A DNA stretch of 64,000 bases. Source: an uncultured Myxococcales bacterium. Lineage in GTDB: Bacteria; Myxococcota_A; Polyangia; Polyangiales; Polyangiaceae. Numbering within the stretch: position 1 is the first letter of the stretch; every line of letters starts with the position of its first letter. Both the position numbers and the translations under genes were made by a program. Positions 16,675 to 25,354 of the stretch are shown piece after piece. The stretch is taken from contig CALMUT010000014.1 of NCBI GenBank assembly GCA_937872925.1, positions 1 to 64,000 on the forward strand. The letters run 5' to 3'. The notes beneath the pieces are model-generated. The model did not search any database, was not told the DNA's origin, and worked only from the letters and a program-made list of their open reading frames with translations.

Positions 16675-18453
16675 CTACGCTGCGTGGGCGCCGGTGGCCA
16701 TGCCCGTCTGCACGCGCCAGAGCGCGGCATAGCGGCCGCCCGCCCGTTCGAGTTCGTCGTGGGTGCCGGACTCGACGACTGTGCCGCTGTCGATGACCCA
16801 AATGCGGTCGGCATTGCGCACCGTCGACAAACGGTGCGCAATGACAACCACCGTGCGGTCTTTGGCAACCGCCTCCAAAGAGCGCTGGATGGCGGCCTCC
16901 GTTTCGTTGTCCACCGCAGACGTCGCCTCGTCGAGCACCAGCAGCGGCGGATCCCGCAGGATGGCGCGCGCGATGGACAGCCGCTGTCGCTGCCCACCGG
17001 AGAGCTTTTGCCCGCGCTCGCCCACGACGGTGTCGTAGCCGTCCGGCAAGTCCATGATGAAGCCATCCGCTTCGGCCAAGCGCGCCGCCCGTCGGATCGC
17101 CTCGAAGTCTGCACCCTCTTTGCCGTAGGCGATGTTTTCCCGCACCGTGCCTTGGAACAGGAACACGTCCTGCCCCACGTAACCGATCGCGCCGCGCAGC
17201 GCGTCAAAGCTCAGCTCGCGGATGTCGATGCCGTCGAGGGCCACGCTACCCCCGCCCACATCGTACAGACGCAACAGTAGCTTGACGACCGTGGACTTAC
17301 CCGCGCCCGTGGCTCCGACGATGGCGTGGGTCTCTCCCGCTCCGACCTTTAGGTTCAAGGACGAGATGACGTCATTGGAGCCATCGTACGCGAAGCGCAC
17401 TGCGTCGAAGACCACTTCCCCCGGTGTGCCTGCCGGCAACGTGCGCGTGCCCGGCACGATCCTCGGACGCTGCGCAAGCATGTCGAAGATGCGCCGAGTC
17501 GACGCCATGGCACGCTGATACAAGTCCAGGGTTTCTCCGAGGCGGGTCAGTGGCCACAGCAGTCGCTGGGTCATATACACCAGCACCGAGAACAGCCCCA
17601 CTTCGAGCTCGCCCGCAAGCGTCGCTTTGCCGCCGAGCAGCAGCGTCATGGTGAAGCCCGCCAAGATGGCCAGGCGAATCAGCGGCACGAACGCGGACGA
17701 GAAGCGGATCGCGTCGCGGTTTGCAACGCGATAGGCCTGGGACACTTCTGCCAGACGCTCCGCCTCCCGCGCCTCCGCGGAGAACGCGCGGATCGTAACG
17801 ATGCCCGAAAGGTTATTCGAAAGCAGCGCGGCGACGTTGCCAGCGGCGTCACGCACTCTGGTGTAATAGGGCGACAGTCGCCGCTGGTAGCGGATGGAAC
17901 CCCAGATGATCAGGGGGATCGGCAGGAACGCCACGAAGCCGAGCAAAGGCGCCGCGGCAAAAAACACGGCACCCACGAAGACCACGTTGACCGCCGTGCG
18001 GATCACGTCCCCCGCGCCCACGTCTAGAAAACGCTCGAGCTGATTGACGTCGTCGTTCAAGATCGTCAGCAAGCCGCCGGTGGAGCGGTCTTCGAACCAG
18101 CTCAGCTCCAAGGACTGCACATGCCGATAGGCGTCCAAGCGTGCTTCGTGCTCAATGGTCTGGGCCAAGTTGCGCCAGATGATCTTGGAGATGTACTCGG
18201 TCAAGGACTCCAGCACCCAAACCACAAAGTTGATCGCGGCGAGGATCACGAACTGAGTGAAGCGATCCTCCACACCGAAGAACTGCCCCACGAGAGAGTC
18301 CTGCGCGCGCACCACGACGTCCACCGCCGCGCCGATGATCAGCTCCGGCAAGACGTCAAAAAGCTTGTTGAGAACCGTGAATACCGACGCAGCCACAACA
18401 CGACCGCGGTGTGGTTTTGCGTAGCGCCAGAGCTGGCGCAGAGGAGAGGCCAT
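16675..18453 (-). CDS. ABC exporter, fused membrane and ATPase domains
   Basis: 592-residue half-transporter of the MsbA/LmrA type (a longer in-frame extension to 18558 looks spurious). Residues 20-310 hold six membrane helices; residues 335-580 form the ATPase with Walker A GATGAGKST, the Q-loop, signature LSGGQRQRLSIARAIL, Walker B LLVLDEATSAVD and the His switch IAHRLST. It probably exports a lipid, peptide or drug as a homodimer. It is divergent from the MYXO-CTERM gene at 18567, with about 110 bp shared promoter space. Confidence 0.9.
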   Translation of the reverse strand: MASPLRQLWRYAKPHRGRVVAASVFTVLNKLFDVLPELIIGAAVDVVVRAQDSLVGQFFGVEDRFTQFVILAAINFVVWVLESLTEYISKIIWRNLAQTIEHEARLDAYRHVQSLELSWFEDRSTGGLLTILNDDVNQLERFLDVGAGDVIRTAVNVVFVGAVFFAAAPLLGFVAFLPIPLIIWGSIRYQRRLSPYYTRVRDAAGNVAALLSNNLSGIVTIRAFSAEAREAERLAEVSQAYRVANRDAIRFSSAFVPLIRLAILAGFTMTLLLGGKATLAGELEVGLFSVLVYMTQRLLWPLTRLGETLDLYQRAMASTRRIFDMLAQRPRIVPGTRTLPAGTPGEVVFDAVRFAYDGSNDVISSLNLKVGAGETHAIVGATGAGKSTVVKLLLRLYDVGGGSVALDGIDIRELSFDALRGAIGYVGQDVFLFQGTVRENIAYGKEGADFEAIRRAARLAEADGFIMDLPDGYDTVVGERGQKLSGGQRQRLSIARAILRDPPLLVLDEATSAVDNETEAAIQRSLEAVAKDRTVVVIAHRLSTVRNADRIWVIDSGTVVESGTHDELERAGGRYAALWRVQTGMATGAHAA

Positions 18454-18566
18454 GAGCCCGTAGTGCACCCGCAGGCGCGCCGGGTCCAGGGTCCAGCGAG
18501 ATTCTGTGCCGGTCCGCCGCGTGTCTTGCTTGCAGCCGCTGCGCAACCGAGACACCATCCCGACCC

Positions 18567-18860
18567 ATGAACAAGACCCTCCGATTTTGGTCAGCCGCTT
18601 TCGCTTCCCTCTGCATCTCCACCGCGGCGTGGGCCGACGTGGCTCCTCCCCAAGACAGCGGGACAGGGGGCACGGCGGGAACTGCAGGCACCGCAGGCAC
18701 GGCGGGCAGTGGCACCGCAGGCACCGGCACCGGTGGAACCAAATCGAGCAGCTCGGACGACAGCGGATGTAGCGTCAGCGGACACAGCGGCGGCAATTCG
18801 GCGCCGGCACTGCTGCTGACACTCGCTGGGTTCGCGCTGATGCGTCGCCGCCGTCATTGA
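18567..18860 (+). CDS. Small MYXO-CTERM-like surface protein
   Basis: 97 residues: a signal peptide (LRFWSAAFASLCISTAAWA), a Gly/Thr/Ala repeat spacer of about 40 residues, one Cys in DSGCSVSGHSGG, a hydrophobic segment and the terminal RRRRH. That tail is the MYXO-CTERM-like arrangement thought to direct cleavage and surface attachment. With so little else, it may be a wall- or matrix-exposed decoy or structural peptide. Function unknown. Confidence 0.7.
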   Translation: MNKTLRFWSAAFASLCISTAAWADVAPPQDSGTGGTAGTAGTAGTAGSGTAGTGTGGTKSSSSDDSGCSVSGHSGGNSAPALLLTLAGFALMRRRRH

Positions 18861-18953
18861 GCAACGTGAGCACGGAAACGCGACGGTGCGAGGGTTGGCG
18901 CTGGGTTCTTCGCCGCACCCCTAGCCACGCGCGGGCCCGATGAACACGACCCC

Positions 18954-20063
18954 ATGCCACGCCTAGTCCTGGTCGGAGGCGGGCACAGCCACGCGCTGGT
19001 GCTCGATGCGCTGGCGCGCGAGTCGCTTCCAGGGCTCGAGGTGCATCTCGTCGTGGACCGTCCTAGCGCCGTGTACTCGGGCATGGTGCCGGGGTTGATT
19101 GCCGAGCAGTACCGCCGCGACGATGTCGAGATCGACGTCGAGCGCCTCGCGCGCCGCGCGGGGGTGCAGCTGCACCTCCAACCCATGGTGGGCATCGACG
19201 CCCGCGCGCGCGCCATCGCGCTGCCTCGTGATAGGTCGCTCACTTACGACGTGGCATCCCTCAACATCGGTTCAGCCGTCGCTGGCCTCGAGCTTGAGGG
19301 CGTACGGCGCCACACGCTCCCCACCCGGCCCATGCCCGAACTCATGGCGGGCATCGAAGCCGCCACTGACCGCGCGCAGAAATTAGAGCGCGCATTCCAC
19401 AGCGTGGTCGTTGGGGGCGGCGCTGGCGGCGTCGAGCTCGCCTTTTGTCTCGACGCCCGTCTCGCCGCCGACAGCGCCGTACACACCACACTGGTGACCG
19501 ACGCCAAGCGCTTGCTGCCCGGTTTCGGCACCGCCTTCGCGCGGCAGATCGACGCCGAGGCCAAACGACGCGAAATCCATATCGTCACCGAGCGTCGCGC
19601 GCAGCGCGTGGACGCGCGTGCCGTGTACTTCGACGACGGCAGCGAGCTCGAACACGATCTTGTGGTGTGGGCGACCGGCGCAGTAGGTCCCCCCGCATTT
19701 GCCAACACGACGCTGCCCCTGGACCCGAAAGGCTTTGTGTACGTCGACGAATGCCTCCGCGTCGACGGCTACGACTCGCTCTTCGCGGTCGGCGATTGCG
19801 CCACCTTGCGCGCCTACCCCAGGACGCCCAAGGCCGGCGTGTACGCTGTACGCCAAGCTCCGGTCTTGTTGCACAACCTCCGCGCCTGGCAAGCAAAGCG
19901 CAAACTGCAAACCTACCGCCCGCAAGGCGACTTCCTGCGCCTGCTCAATCTCGGCGACGGCCGCGCCGTCGGCGGCAAGTGGACCTACGCAACCGCTGGC
20001 CGCTCAATGATGCGCCTCAAAGACCGCATCGATCGACGCTTCATAGCGCGTTTTCGCGGGTGA
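18954..20063 (+). CDS. Pyridine nucleotide-disulphide oxidoreductase, Nterm_to_SelD type
   Basis: 369-residue FAD/NAD(P)H enzyme. VGGGHSHALVL opens an FAD Rossmann motif with the His characteristic of the family that sits N-terminal to selenide,water dikinase. VVVGGGAGGVELAF is the NAD(P)H Rossmann motif, and FAVGDCATL is the distal FAD-binding Asp box. Here it stands alone; no selD domain follows in this window. It resembles type II NADH dehydrogenases, so quinone or unknown acceptor reduction at the membrane surface is possible. Confidence 0.85.
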   Translation: MPRLVLVGGGHSHALVLDALARESLPGLEVHLVVDRPSAVYSGMVPGLIAEQYRRDDVEIDVERLARRAGVQLHLQPMVGIDARARAIALPRDRSLTYDVASLNIGSAVAGLELEGVRRHTLPTRPMPELMAGIEAATDRAQKLERAFHSVVVGGGAGGVELAFCLDARLAADSAVHTTLVTDAKRLLPGFGTAFARQIDAEAKRREIHIVTERRAQRVDARAVYFDDGSELEHDLVVWATGAVGPPAFANTTLPLDPKGFVYVDECLRVDGYDSLFAVGDCATLRAYPRTPKAGVYAVRQAPVLLHNLRAWQAKRKLQTYRPQGDFLRLLNLGDGRAVGGKWTYATAGRSMMRLKDRIDRRFIARFRG

Positions 20064-20116
20064 ATCAGCGGCGTGCGGCCGAGCGTCTCGCCAAGTGCGC
20101 GCGCGGGCCAAGGACG

Positions 20117-20376
20117 TCAGCGCTGTCGCTTCAGGCGCAGCACCGCGCGTTGGCCGAGGCCACTGCTGCCCTCCAGTTCGTCGTGCTGCCAGCGGAAGTC
20201 GAACGGAACGCTTCCGCTGGAATTCGCAACGCATTCCTTCGCGTTACAGACACACACCTGCCCGTGCGTGCACAAGTGCAGCTTGCCACGCGCTGCGCGG
20301 GTTCTGGTGCCGGCTTCTGGCAGGCCGAAAACGCAGCGCCGAATGCCAACGTCCAGACAGACCGCGTGCCATACAT
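20117..20376 (-). pseudogene. Possible frameshifted small Cys-rich lipoprotein
   Basis: From 20376 one frame encodes a lipoprotein-like start, MYGTRSVWTLAFGAAFSACQKP; after about 25 codons the better codon usage and a Cys-rich sequence (LCTHGQVCVCNAKECVANSSG) continue in the next frame to a stop at 20117. The switch falls around 20285-20315. Either it is a decayed small lipoprotein gene, or one of the two frames is accidental. No repeat or homopolymer obviously explains the shift. Confidence 0.4.
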
Positions 20377-20527
20377 CGTCATTCCCTCCACCCAGAATCA
20401 TCCACGTAACCGCGCGGACGCACAACCGTTTCCGCAAGTTGTGCAGAATCTGCTCAATCGAGATGACGCTTTGCGAATGACGCGGCTCTGGCCTTCGTAT
20501 AGGCTGCGAGTAGTCGGGGAGTGAGAC

Positions 20528-20713
20528 GTGTCGCGCGCGAATCCGAAACCCAGGTCCTCGTGGTTCGCCCTCGCCGCGACGGCCTGCATCACGCACACGT
20601 TGGGCTGTTCGGCGCTGTTCACAACCGCCCCACCGGGAGCCACGGATCCACCAGTCCCCCTAGACCAACCGGTTCCGTGTTCGGGTTCCGTGGCGCCTCC
20701 GCTCGTCGGCTGA
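20528..20713 (+). CDS. Small lipoprotein, probably truncated
   Basis: 61 residues. GTG start with GGGGAG (20516-20521) 6 bases before it. The signal SSWFALAATACITHTLGC fits a lipobox, then a short Pro-rich tail with one Cys (VPCSGSVAPPLVG). The shape is like the front of a longer conserved myxobacterial lipoprotein family, so this may be a truncated copy. It is followed by the 20.8-21.2 kb repeat field. Confidence 0.5.
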   Translation: MSRANPKPRSSWFALAATACITHTLGCSALFTTAPPGATDPPVPLDQPVPCSGSVAPPLVG

Positions 20714-20833
20714 AACAAAACGCACCGTTCTAGCTGCCGCCCGCGACGGACCCGAACGGCAACGGCGGTCGCTAAGCCTCCTACCGGGCGGCGGACGCGC
20801 GCTTGCGACGACGGCGCAGCTACTTGAACTGGT

Positions 20834-21102
20834 TTTTGGCGCATGCAAATCGATTTCCGCAGACCAACACATGCAATTTCCGGAGCCCCGCCACCGCGGT
20901 TGGTTTTCGGGCCCAGATCGAATCGGGCCCGTGATTGGCATCCAAAATTAGTTTGTATACTTATCGCTTTCCGCAGACCAACACCCCCGACCACCGTCGG
21001 TTGGCTTTCGGACCCAGATCGGATCAGACCCTTGGTTGGCATCCAAAATTAGTTTGTATACTTATCGCTTTCCGCAGACCAACACCCCCGACCACCGTCG
21101 GT
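20834..21102. repeat. AT-richer direct repeats of about 100 bp
   Basis: A 67-bp sequence is perfectly repeated at 20935-21001 and 21036-21102 (period 101). An older copy starting near 20834 shares the core TTTCCGCAGACCAACAC (20854-20870, 20968-20984 and 21069-21085) and a region near GGGCCCAGATCGAATC. The units contain TTTGTATACTTATCG, the most AT-rich stretch in this gap, which could act as promoter or binding site. Nothing coding is seen. Confidence 0.85.
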
Positions 21103-21212
21103 CGCTCCTCCTGCCGCCACCGTCGGTCGCTCCTCCTGCCGCCACCGTCGGTCGCTCCTCCTGCCACCGTCGGTCGCTCCCCCTGCCGCATCCGTCGGTC
21201 GGTCCTTCTCGG
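21096..21212. repeat. 22-25 bp tandem array
   Basis: CGTCGGTCGCTCCTCCTGCC-type units start at 21096, 21121, 21146 and 21168, then a degenerate one at 21193. Unit lengths are 25, 25, 22 and 25 bp. The array is head-to-tail without unique spacers, so it is not CRISPR. It fills the gap up to the 3' end of the ferritin-like gene. Confidence 0.85.
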
Positions 21213-21236
21213 AACCCGTGAGCTGCGGGCCCCGCG

Positions 21237-22682
21237 TCAACACACGGTCGCCACACGCTCCCCGGCAGACGCCTTGGGCGTGGGTGGGACAGCCGTCAGT
21301 GCTGCCACTGAGGGCCGCACAACGCGCTCCAGAACGTCGAGGCGCAGAGCGGCGCGCTCGGCGCCCTCCACAATGCCCAGGGCAAGCGCGCGCGGCGCGG
21401 GCGGTGCGGAGTGCTCGTCGACACCGGGCCGCATTTCGAGCAGCGCGCGCGCGAACTGATCGCGCACGAAGGGCGCGAGCTGTGGCGACTCTTTCAGCAT
21501 CCACGCCACGAAGCGCCAGGCCAGCTCGGCGTGACGACTCTCATCGGCAGCAATGCCAGCCAGCACACGCGAAAGCGTGGGGTCCGCTGCGTGCGCAGCA
21601 GCGTGTTCGGCTTCGACGGCGGCGAGGGTTTCGCCAATGCAGCCCTCGCGGATCACATCCGCAAGCACTTGTTTTCGGTCCATGGGCAACAGGGCACCGG
21701 AAAGATCTAGAACGCCGGGGCCCACCGCCTTTCCGGCGAAGGCGCTCGCCAGGGAAAACGCGATCTCCGCGTGGCGGGTTTCATCCACCTGCGCGTCGCC
21801 CGACTGCTGCACCAATGCCGCGGGTGCGCCCAGCCCCAAGAGCTGCAGGGTGAAGCGCGCGAAGGCCGCGATGCTCGCGTGCTCCATCAAGCCGACGGCC
21901 GTCCAGTGAGCGCCAAGCGCGTCTCGCTCACTGGGTGAGAGCCCTTCTAACCGCGGCAGACATGCTGCGAGATATCCGTCGTGCGCTTGTGCTTCCGCCA
22001 GGCGCGCAGCGCCTTCGACCAAGAACGGGGGCCCCAGGCCCGCGGAGCGGGCCGGTGTGCAGACCAGGTTGCCTGCGGTCCCCTTGCCGCAGTACATGCC
22101 TCCGCCGCATTCCGTGTTGCCACCGCACTCGTCTTTCGCCGTTTGGCAGACCAGTCCCGAAGGTTTGCAGTCGCCAATCGGCGAGATGCAATCGAAGCCG
22201 GTCCCGCAATCCGCGGAGGTGTCGCACTCTGCCGCCACGCACTTGCCCACTGGATCACCGCAGAGGCAGCGCTGGCCGGCAGCACATTCGGAATCCATGG
22301 TGCAGCCGTAGGCACAGGAGCAAGTCGAAGGCGCTCCGCCGCCACCGGGCCAGAAGTTGCAGTAGCCGTTGGGCTGGTCGGTGCAGTCAGCGCCGCTGCT
22401 GCAGTCCATTTGGGAAGCGGTGCACGTTGCGGTGGCAGGCGGCGCTGTCGGGCAAGTCATCGCCTCGCGCCGGCGCACGATGCCTCCGGCGCAGGTATCG
22501 ACCCCCGTGTCCTTGCCGTCGACCATGAGCGGCTTTGGATCCTGACAAGGAAAAGCGTTGGCGCTGCCGGCGCTGCCGCCGGCTCCCCCGTCATCACTGC
22601 TGCCCCCGCAGGCGGGTCCCACGACCCCAAGCACCGCGAAAATCCAGCCCAACCGTGCATCTACACTTCGAAATCGTCGCAT
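21237..22682 (-). CDS. Lipoprotein with Cys-rich modules and ferritin-like domain
   Basis: 481 residues. A signal ends in VVGPACGG, followed by a short Gly spacer and about 160 residues with some twenty Cys in EB/EGF-like spacing (CSSGADCTDQPNGYC, SCAYGCTMDSECAAGQRC, GGGMYCGKG). Residues 235-430 are a four-helix ferritin-like domain: EHASIAAFARF, then DETRHAEIAF, CIGETLAAVEAEH and DESRHAELAWRF, giving two E-x-x-H pairs for a di-iron site. This combination is repeatedly seen in myxobacteria; it may oxidise iron or an organic substrate at the cell surface. Confidence 0.85.
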   Translation of the reverse strand: MRRFRSVDARLGWIFAVLGVVGPACGGSSDDGGAGGSAGSANAFPCQDPKPLMVDGKDTGVDTCAGGIVRRREAMTCPTAPPATATCTASQMDCSSGADCTDQPNGYCNFWPGGGGAPSTCSCAYGCTMDSECAAGQRCLCGDPVGKCVAAECDTSADCGTGFDCISPIGDCKPSGLVCQTAKDECGGNTECGGGMYCGKGTAGNLVCTPARSAGLGPPFLVEGAARLAEAQAHDGYLAACLPRLEGLSPSERDALGAHWTAVGLMEHASIAAFARFTLQLLGLGAPAALVQQSGDAQVDETRHAEIAFSLASAFAGKAVGPGVLDLSGALLPMDRKQVLADVIREGCIGETLAAVEAEHAAAHAADPTLSRVLAGIAADESRHAELAWRFVAWMLKESPQLAPFVRDQFARALLEMRPGVDEHSAPPAPRALALGIVEGAERAALRLDVLERVVRPSVAALTAVPPTPKASAGERVATVC

Positions 22683-22862
22683 TCGAGAATCCTCGTGACA
22701 CAGCCTGGCACATTGCCAACTGCTGCCCTATGAGGAGCAAGAATAGCGCCAAACGCCGCTGCCACGTAGTAGGACGTTTCGCCCAGCGTGGCGCTGGGAG
22801 AGATTAGCGACCCTGGGTCGCGCCAGCGCCCCGACCCCAAACCCAATTCCAAGAGGAAGACA

Positions 22863-23366
22863 ATGACTGCGAAAATCGGAGACCGCGCACCTGACGCCAC
22901 TTTGTACGAATCCACCGAGTTCGGTGACGCCTGCCCCGTCTCGCCCAGCGGCGTTTCCGTGGCGGACGCCACGAAAGGCAAGCGCATCGTGGTCTTCGGG
23001 CTGCCCGGCGCCTACACGCCGACCTGTTCCGCGAAGCACGTGCCGGGCTACGTCGAACAACTGCCAGCGCTGACGGCCAAGGGTATCGACGAGGTCTGGT
23101 GTGTGTCCGTCAACGACGGCTACGTGATGGCCGCGTGGGGCAAGGAGCAAGGCGCGATCGGCAAGATCCGCATGCTCGGGGACGGCAGCGCGGAGTGGAC
23201 CAAGAAGCTGGGCCTCGAAGTCGACCTTGGGCCGCACGGCATGGGAGTGCGCATGAAGCGCTTCTCGATGCTGCTCAACGACGGTGTCATCGAGCAGCTC
23301 AACATCGAAGGCCCGGGCAAGTTCGAAGTCAGCGACGCCGGCACGATGCTGAAGCAGCTCGGCTGA
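22863..23366 (+). CDS. Peroxiredoxin, Prx5/hybrid type
   Basis: 167-residue thiol peroxidase that reduces hydrogen peroxide or alkyl hydroperoxides. The active loop PGAYTPTCSAKH places the peroxidatic Cys at residue 55, and VWCVSVND supplies the second-strand elements of Prx5-type enzymes. GAGGA (22853-22857) is 5 bases before the ATG. There is no C-terminal glutaredoxin domain, so the reductant is external. It is divergent from the ferritin-like lipoprotein (180 bp), which may indicate shared oxidative or iron control (inference). Confidence 0.92.
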   Translation: MTAKIGDRAPDATLYESTEFGDACPVSPSGVSVADATKGKRIVVFGLPGAYTPTCSAKHVPGYVEQLPALTAKGIDEVWCVSVNDGYVMAAWGKEQGAIGKIRMLGDGSAEWTKKLGLEVDLGPHGMGVRMKRFSMLLNDGVIEQLNIEGPGKFEVSDAGTMLKQLG

Positions 23367-23421
23367 GGGGTCTGCCGACTCCGGCGAGCACTCCAGCCTG
23401 AAAACTAGATCCCAAACGATT

Positions 23422-23447
23422 CACGAGGCGCGAGCCTGCGCCTCGTG
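23422..23447. terminator. Bidirectional terminator hairpin between convergent genes
   Basis: CACGAGGCGC (23422-23431) pairs perfectly with GCGCCTCGTG (23438-23447) around a 6-base loop. Outer arms ATCCCA (23409-23414) and TGGGAT (23453-23458) extend the structure. It lies between the peroxiredoxin and the minus-strand lipoprotein, whose stops face each other. Confidence 0.85.
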
Positions 23448-23468
23448 AGCCCTGGGATTTCTGTGGGA

Positions 23469-24368
23469 TTACTCCTGCGCTTCGGCGGGTGTGTCGCCCA
23501 AGAGGACCTTGCGCGGCCCTTCCAAGATCATGTCGGCGATGAGCTCGCGCTGCTCAGGAGTGAACACCTGGAGCACCGTGTCCGTCCGCTCGCCCGCTTT
23601 GGCAACCTTGGCGTGCAGGATGGCCAGCTTCTTCATGCGGAACTGATTGAGCTCTTTGCGGAAGTCGTCACCCTCGAAGGCGTCGACGAGCTTGTGCAGC
23701 TCCTCGCGACTCGGGCGCAGCTCCTGCTTTTCGCCAAGCAGCTCTTTCTTCATCGCCTTGAGCTTGTCGATCTGGAAGGTGGAGAGCATGAGCCGACCCG
23801 CAGCCCGCTTGAAGTTGTCAGGTTTGCGCCGCTCCTGCTCCGGCTTCACGCCAAACTTTTCGTCGATGTGCGCGCGCAACACCACGGCAACCGCGGCACG
23901 CTGATCAGCGTCCAGGATACCGTGCACTTCTTCCAGGGCGTCGGAACTCTTCTGCGTGCGCTCTTCGATAGCTTCGACGGCTTCGGCGACGGTTTTGTCG
24001 AAGTCGTCGCTGTCCGCGGTTCCCGCTCGTACGACCGCCACCGCGGACTTGCGCATCTTCTCGCCAAAGGCTCGCCGGCCCGCGCGGTCCTCGGTCAGCT
24101 CCGTCTCGATCACGGCCAGTCGCTGCGCTTGCTCCGCGCTCAGATTGGCTTTGGCGCGCGCCGCGTCGATGATCACGCTGACAGAGCTGCGGTGGTGCCG
24201 CGCCCGCGGGCTTTTCAGCTCCTGCGCGGCCGGTTGCTGTGCCGTGCCCTCTTCTTCCGGGGGGCTCTTGTCCACGGTGCTAGCGCAGGCCGCGGCGCCC
24301 ACCAGAGTCAGGGTCCCCACGCCTGCAATAAGACGCTGCATACGGGTGCGATTCGCTTGGCTCTTCAT
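23469..24368 (-). CDS. LTXXQ/Spy-like periplasmic lipoprotein
   Basis: 299 residues. The signal ends in LVGAAAC (lipobox). The mature part is almost wholly helical and charged, with repeated LTxxQ-like motifs: LSAEQAQRLAVI, LDADQRAAVAVVL and FTPEQRELIADMI. Spy/CpxP family members are periplasmic stress chaperones or sensors; these are usually half this length, so this copy may hold a duplicated unit. It probably binds unfolded protein or metal (family knowledge). Confidence 0.75.
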   Translation of the reverse strand: MKSQANRTRMQRLIAGVGTLTLVGAAACASTVDKSPPEEEGTAQQPAAQELKSPRARHHRSSVSVIIDAARAKANLSAEQAQRLAVIETELTEDRAGRRAFGEKMRKSAVAVVRAGTADSDDFDKTVAEAVEAIEERTQKSSDALEEVHGILDADQRAAVAVVLRAHIDEKFGVKPEQERRKPDNFKRAAGRLMLSTFQIDKLKAMKKELLGEKQELRPSREELHKLVDAFEGDDFRKELNQFRMKKLAILHAKVAKAGERTDTVLQVFTPEQRELIADMILEGPRKVLLGDTPAEAQE

Positions 24369-24466
24369 GGTATCCAGTCTAGGTCTAAGCGCGCCGAGCG
24401 CCAGACCATGCCCCGCAGAATCACACTACTTAACACTCTAGACGGCGAAAACGCCGCAGATCTGGG

Positions 24467-25354
24467 ATGAAACGCGCCCAAAGCATCCGGCTGGTCGCCA
24501 GCTTCGACTTGCTCGAGTCCCTGCGCTCGCGCAAGGCCATCGTGCTGCTCGCCATGTACATGCTGGGCGCCATTGGCGCATCGGGGATCTTCATTCGCTT
24601 GCTCTCTGCGATCCGAGAGCGTCTGGAAGAGCAAGTCGGCCAAGCCGTCGACATGAAGCAGATGATGGAGAGCCCCGGCATGGCGCGGGTCGTCGGCGCG
24701 CTTGCTGGAGATGAAGCCGTCGCGGGCGCCATCGTCACCATCCCGCCCTTGGCGCTGTTCTACGGCTGGCTCGCGATGAATTTCGTGCCGCTCTTGGTGC
24801 TGTTCACGTCTGCGGACGCCATCTCCGGGGACGTTAGCAGCGGCGCCGTGCGCTTCTCGCTGTTTCGCACAGACCGCGTGAGCTGGGCAGTGGGCAAGCT
24901 GATCGGACAGACCAGCTTGATGGCAGTGGGCGTATTGGTCGGTGCTGTCGCCTGTTTTCTCACCGGCTTGATCTGGCTCGACGGCATGCCCGTTGGCGAC
25001 ACGGCGCTGTGGCTCTTGCGCATCTCGGGCCGCACCATCGTCTACAGCTTTTCGTACTTGGGCATGGTGATGTGTGCGTCCCAGCTCACGCGAACGAATG
25101 TGCGCGCAGGTGGGCTGGCGCTGATGTTCATGTTCTTCTGCTCGGTCGCGGGCAGCGTGGTGCAGGCCGAGTTCATTGTGGAACAAGCACCGACGTTCTT
25201 CCTGGCCATCTCCAAGCTGTTCCCCGGCGGGCACCACCTGTTCTTGTGGCATCCGGGTCTGTTCGAGAGCAGTACGGCCATGCTCGGCCTCGTCAGCATT
25301 GGTCTTGGCTTTTTCGCGCTGGGCTTCTGGCGCTTTTCGACGAGGGACGCATGA
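24467..25354 (+). CDS. ABC-2 type transporter permease
   Basis: 295-residue integral membrane protein with about six helices and the ABC-2 pattern, including a large periplasmic loop after the first helix (about residues 40-95) and the segment VSSGAVRFSLFRTDRVSWAVGKL in the cytoplasmic coupling region. It overlaps the ATPase gene by ATGA, so both subunits are coupled. Exports a lipid, polysaccharide or antibiotic-like compound in analogous systems; the substrate here cannot be told. Confidence 0.9.
   Translation: MKRAQSIRLVASFDLLESLRSRKAIVLLAMYMLGAIGASGIFIRLLSAIRERLEEQVGQAVDMKQMMESPGMARVVGALAGDEAVAGAIVTIPPLALFYGWLAMNFVPLLVLFTSADAISGDVSSGAVRFSLFRTDRVSWAVGKLIGQTSLMAVGVLVGAVACFLTGLIWLDGMPVGDTALWLLRISGRTIVYSFSYLGMVMCASQLTRTNVRAGGLALMFMFFCSVAGSVVQAEFIVEQAPTFFLAISKLFPGGHHLFLWHPGLFESSTAMLGLVSIGLGFFALGFWRFSTRDA

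Noticed and set aside
21096-21212. Possible CRISPR array
   Set aside because: Tandem 22-25 bp units without spacers; no cas gene in the window.
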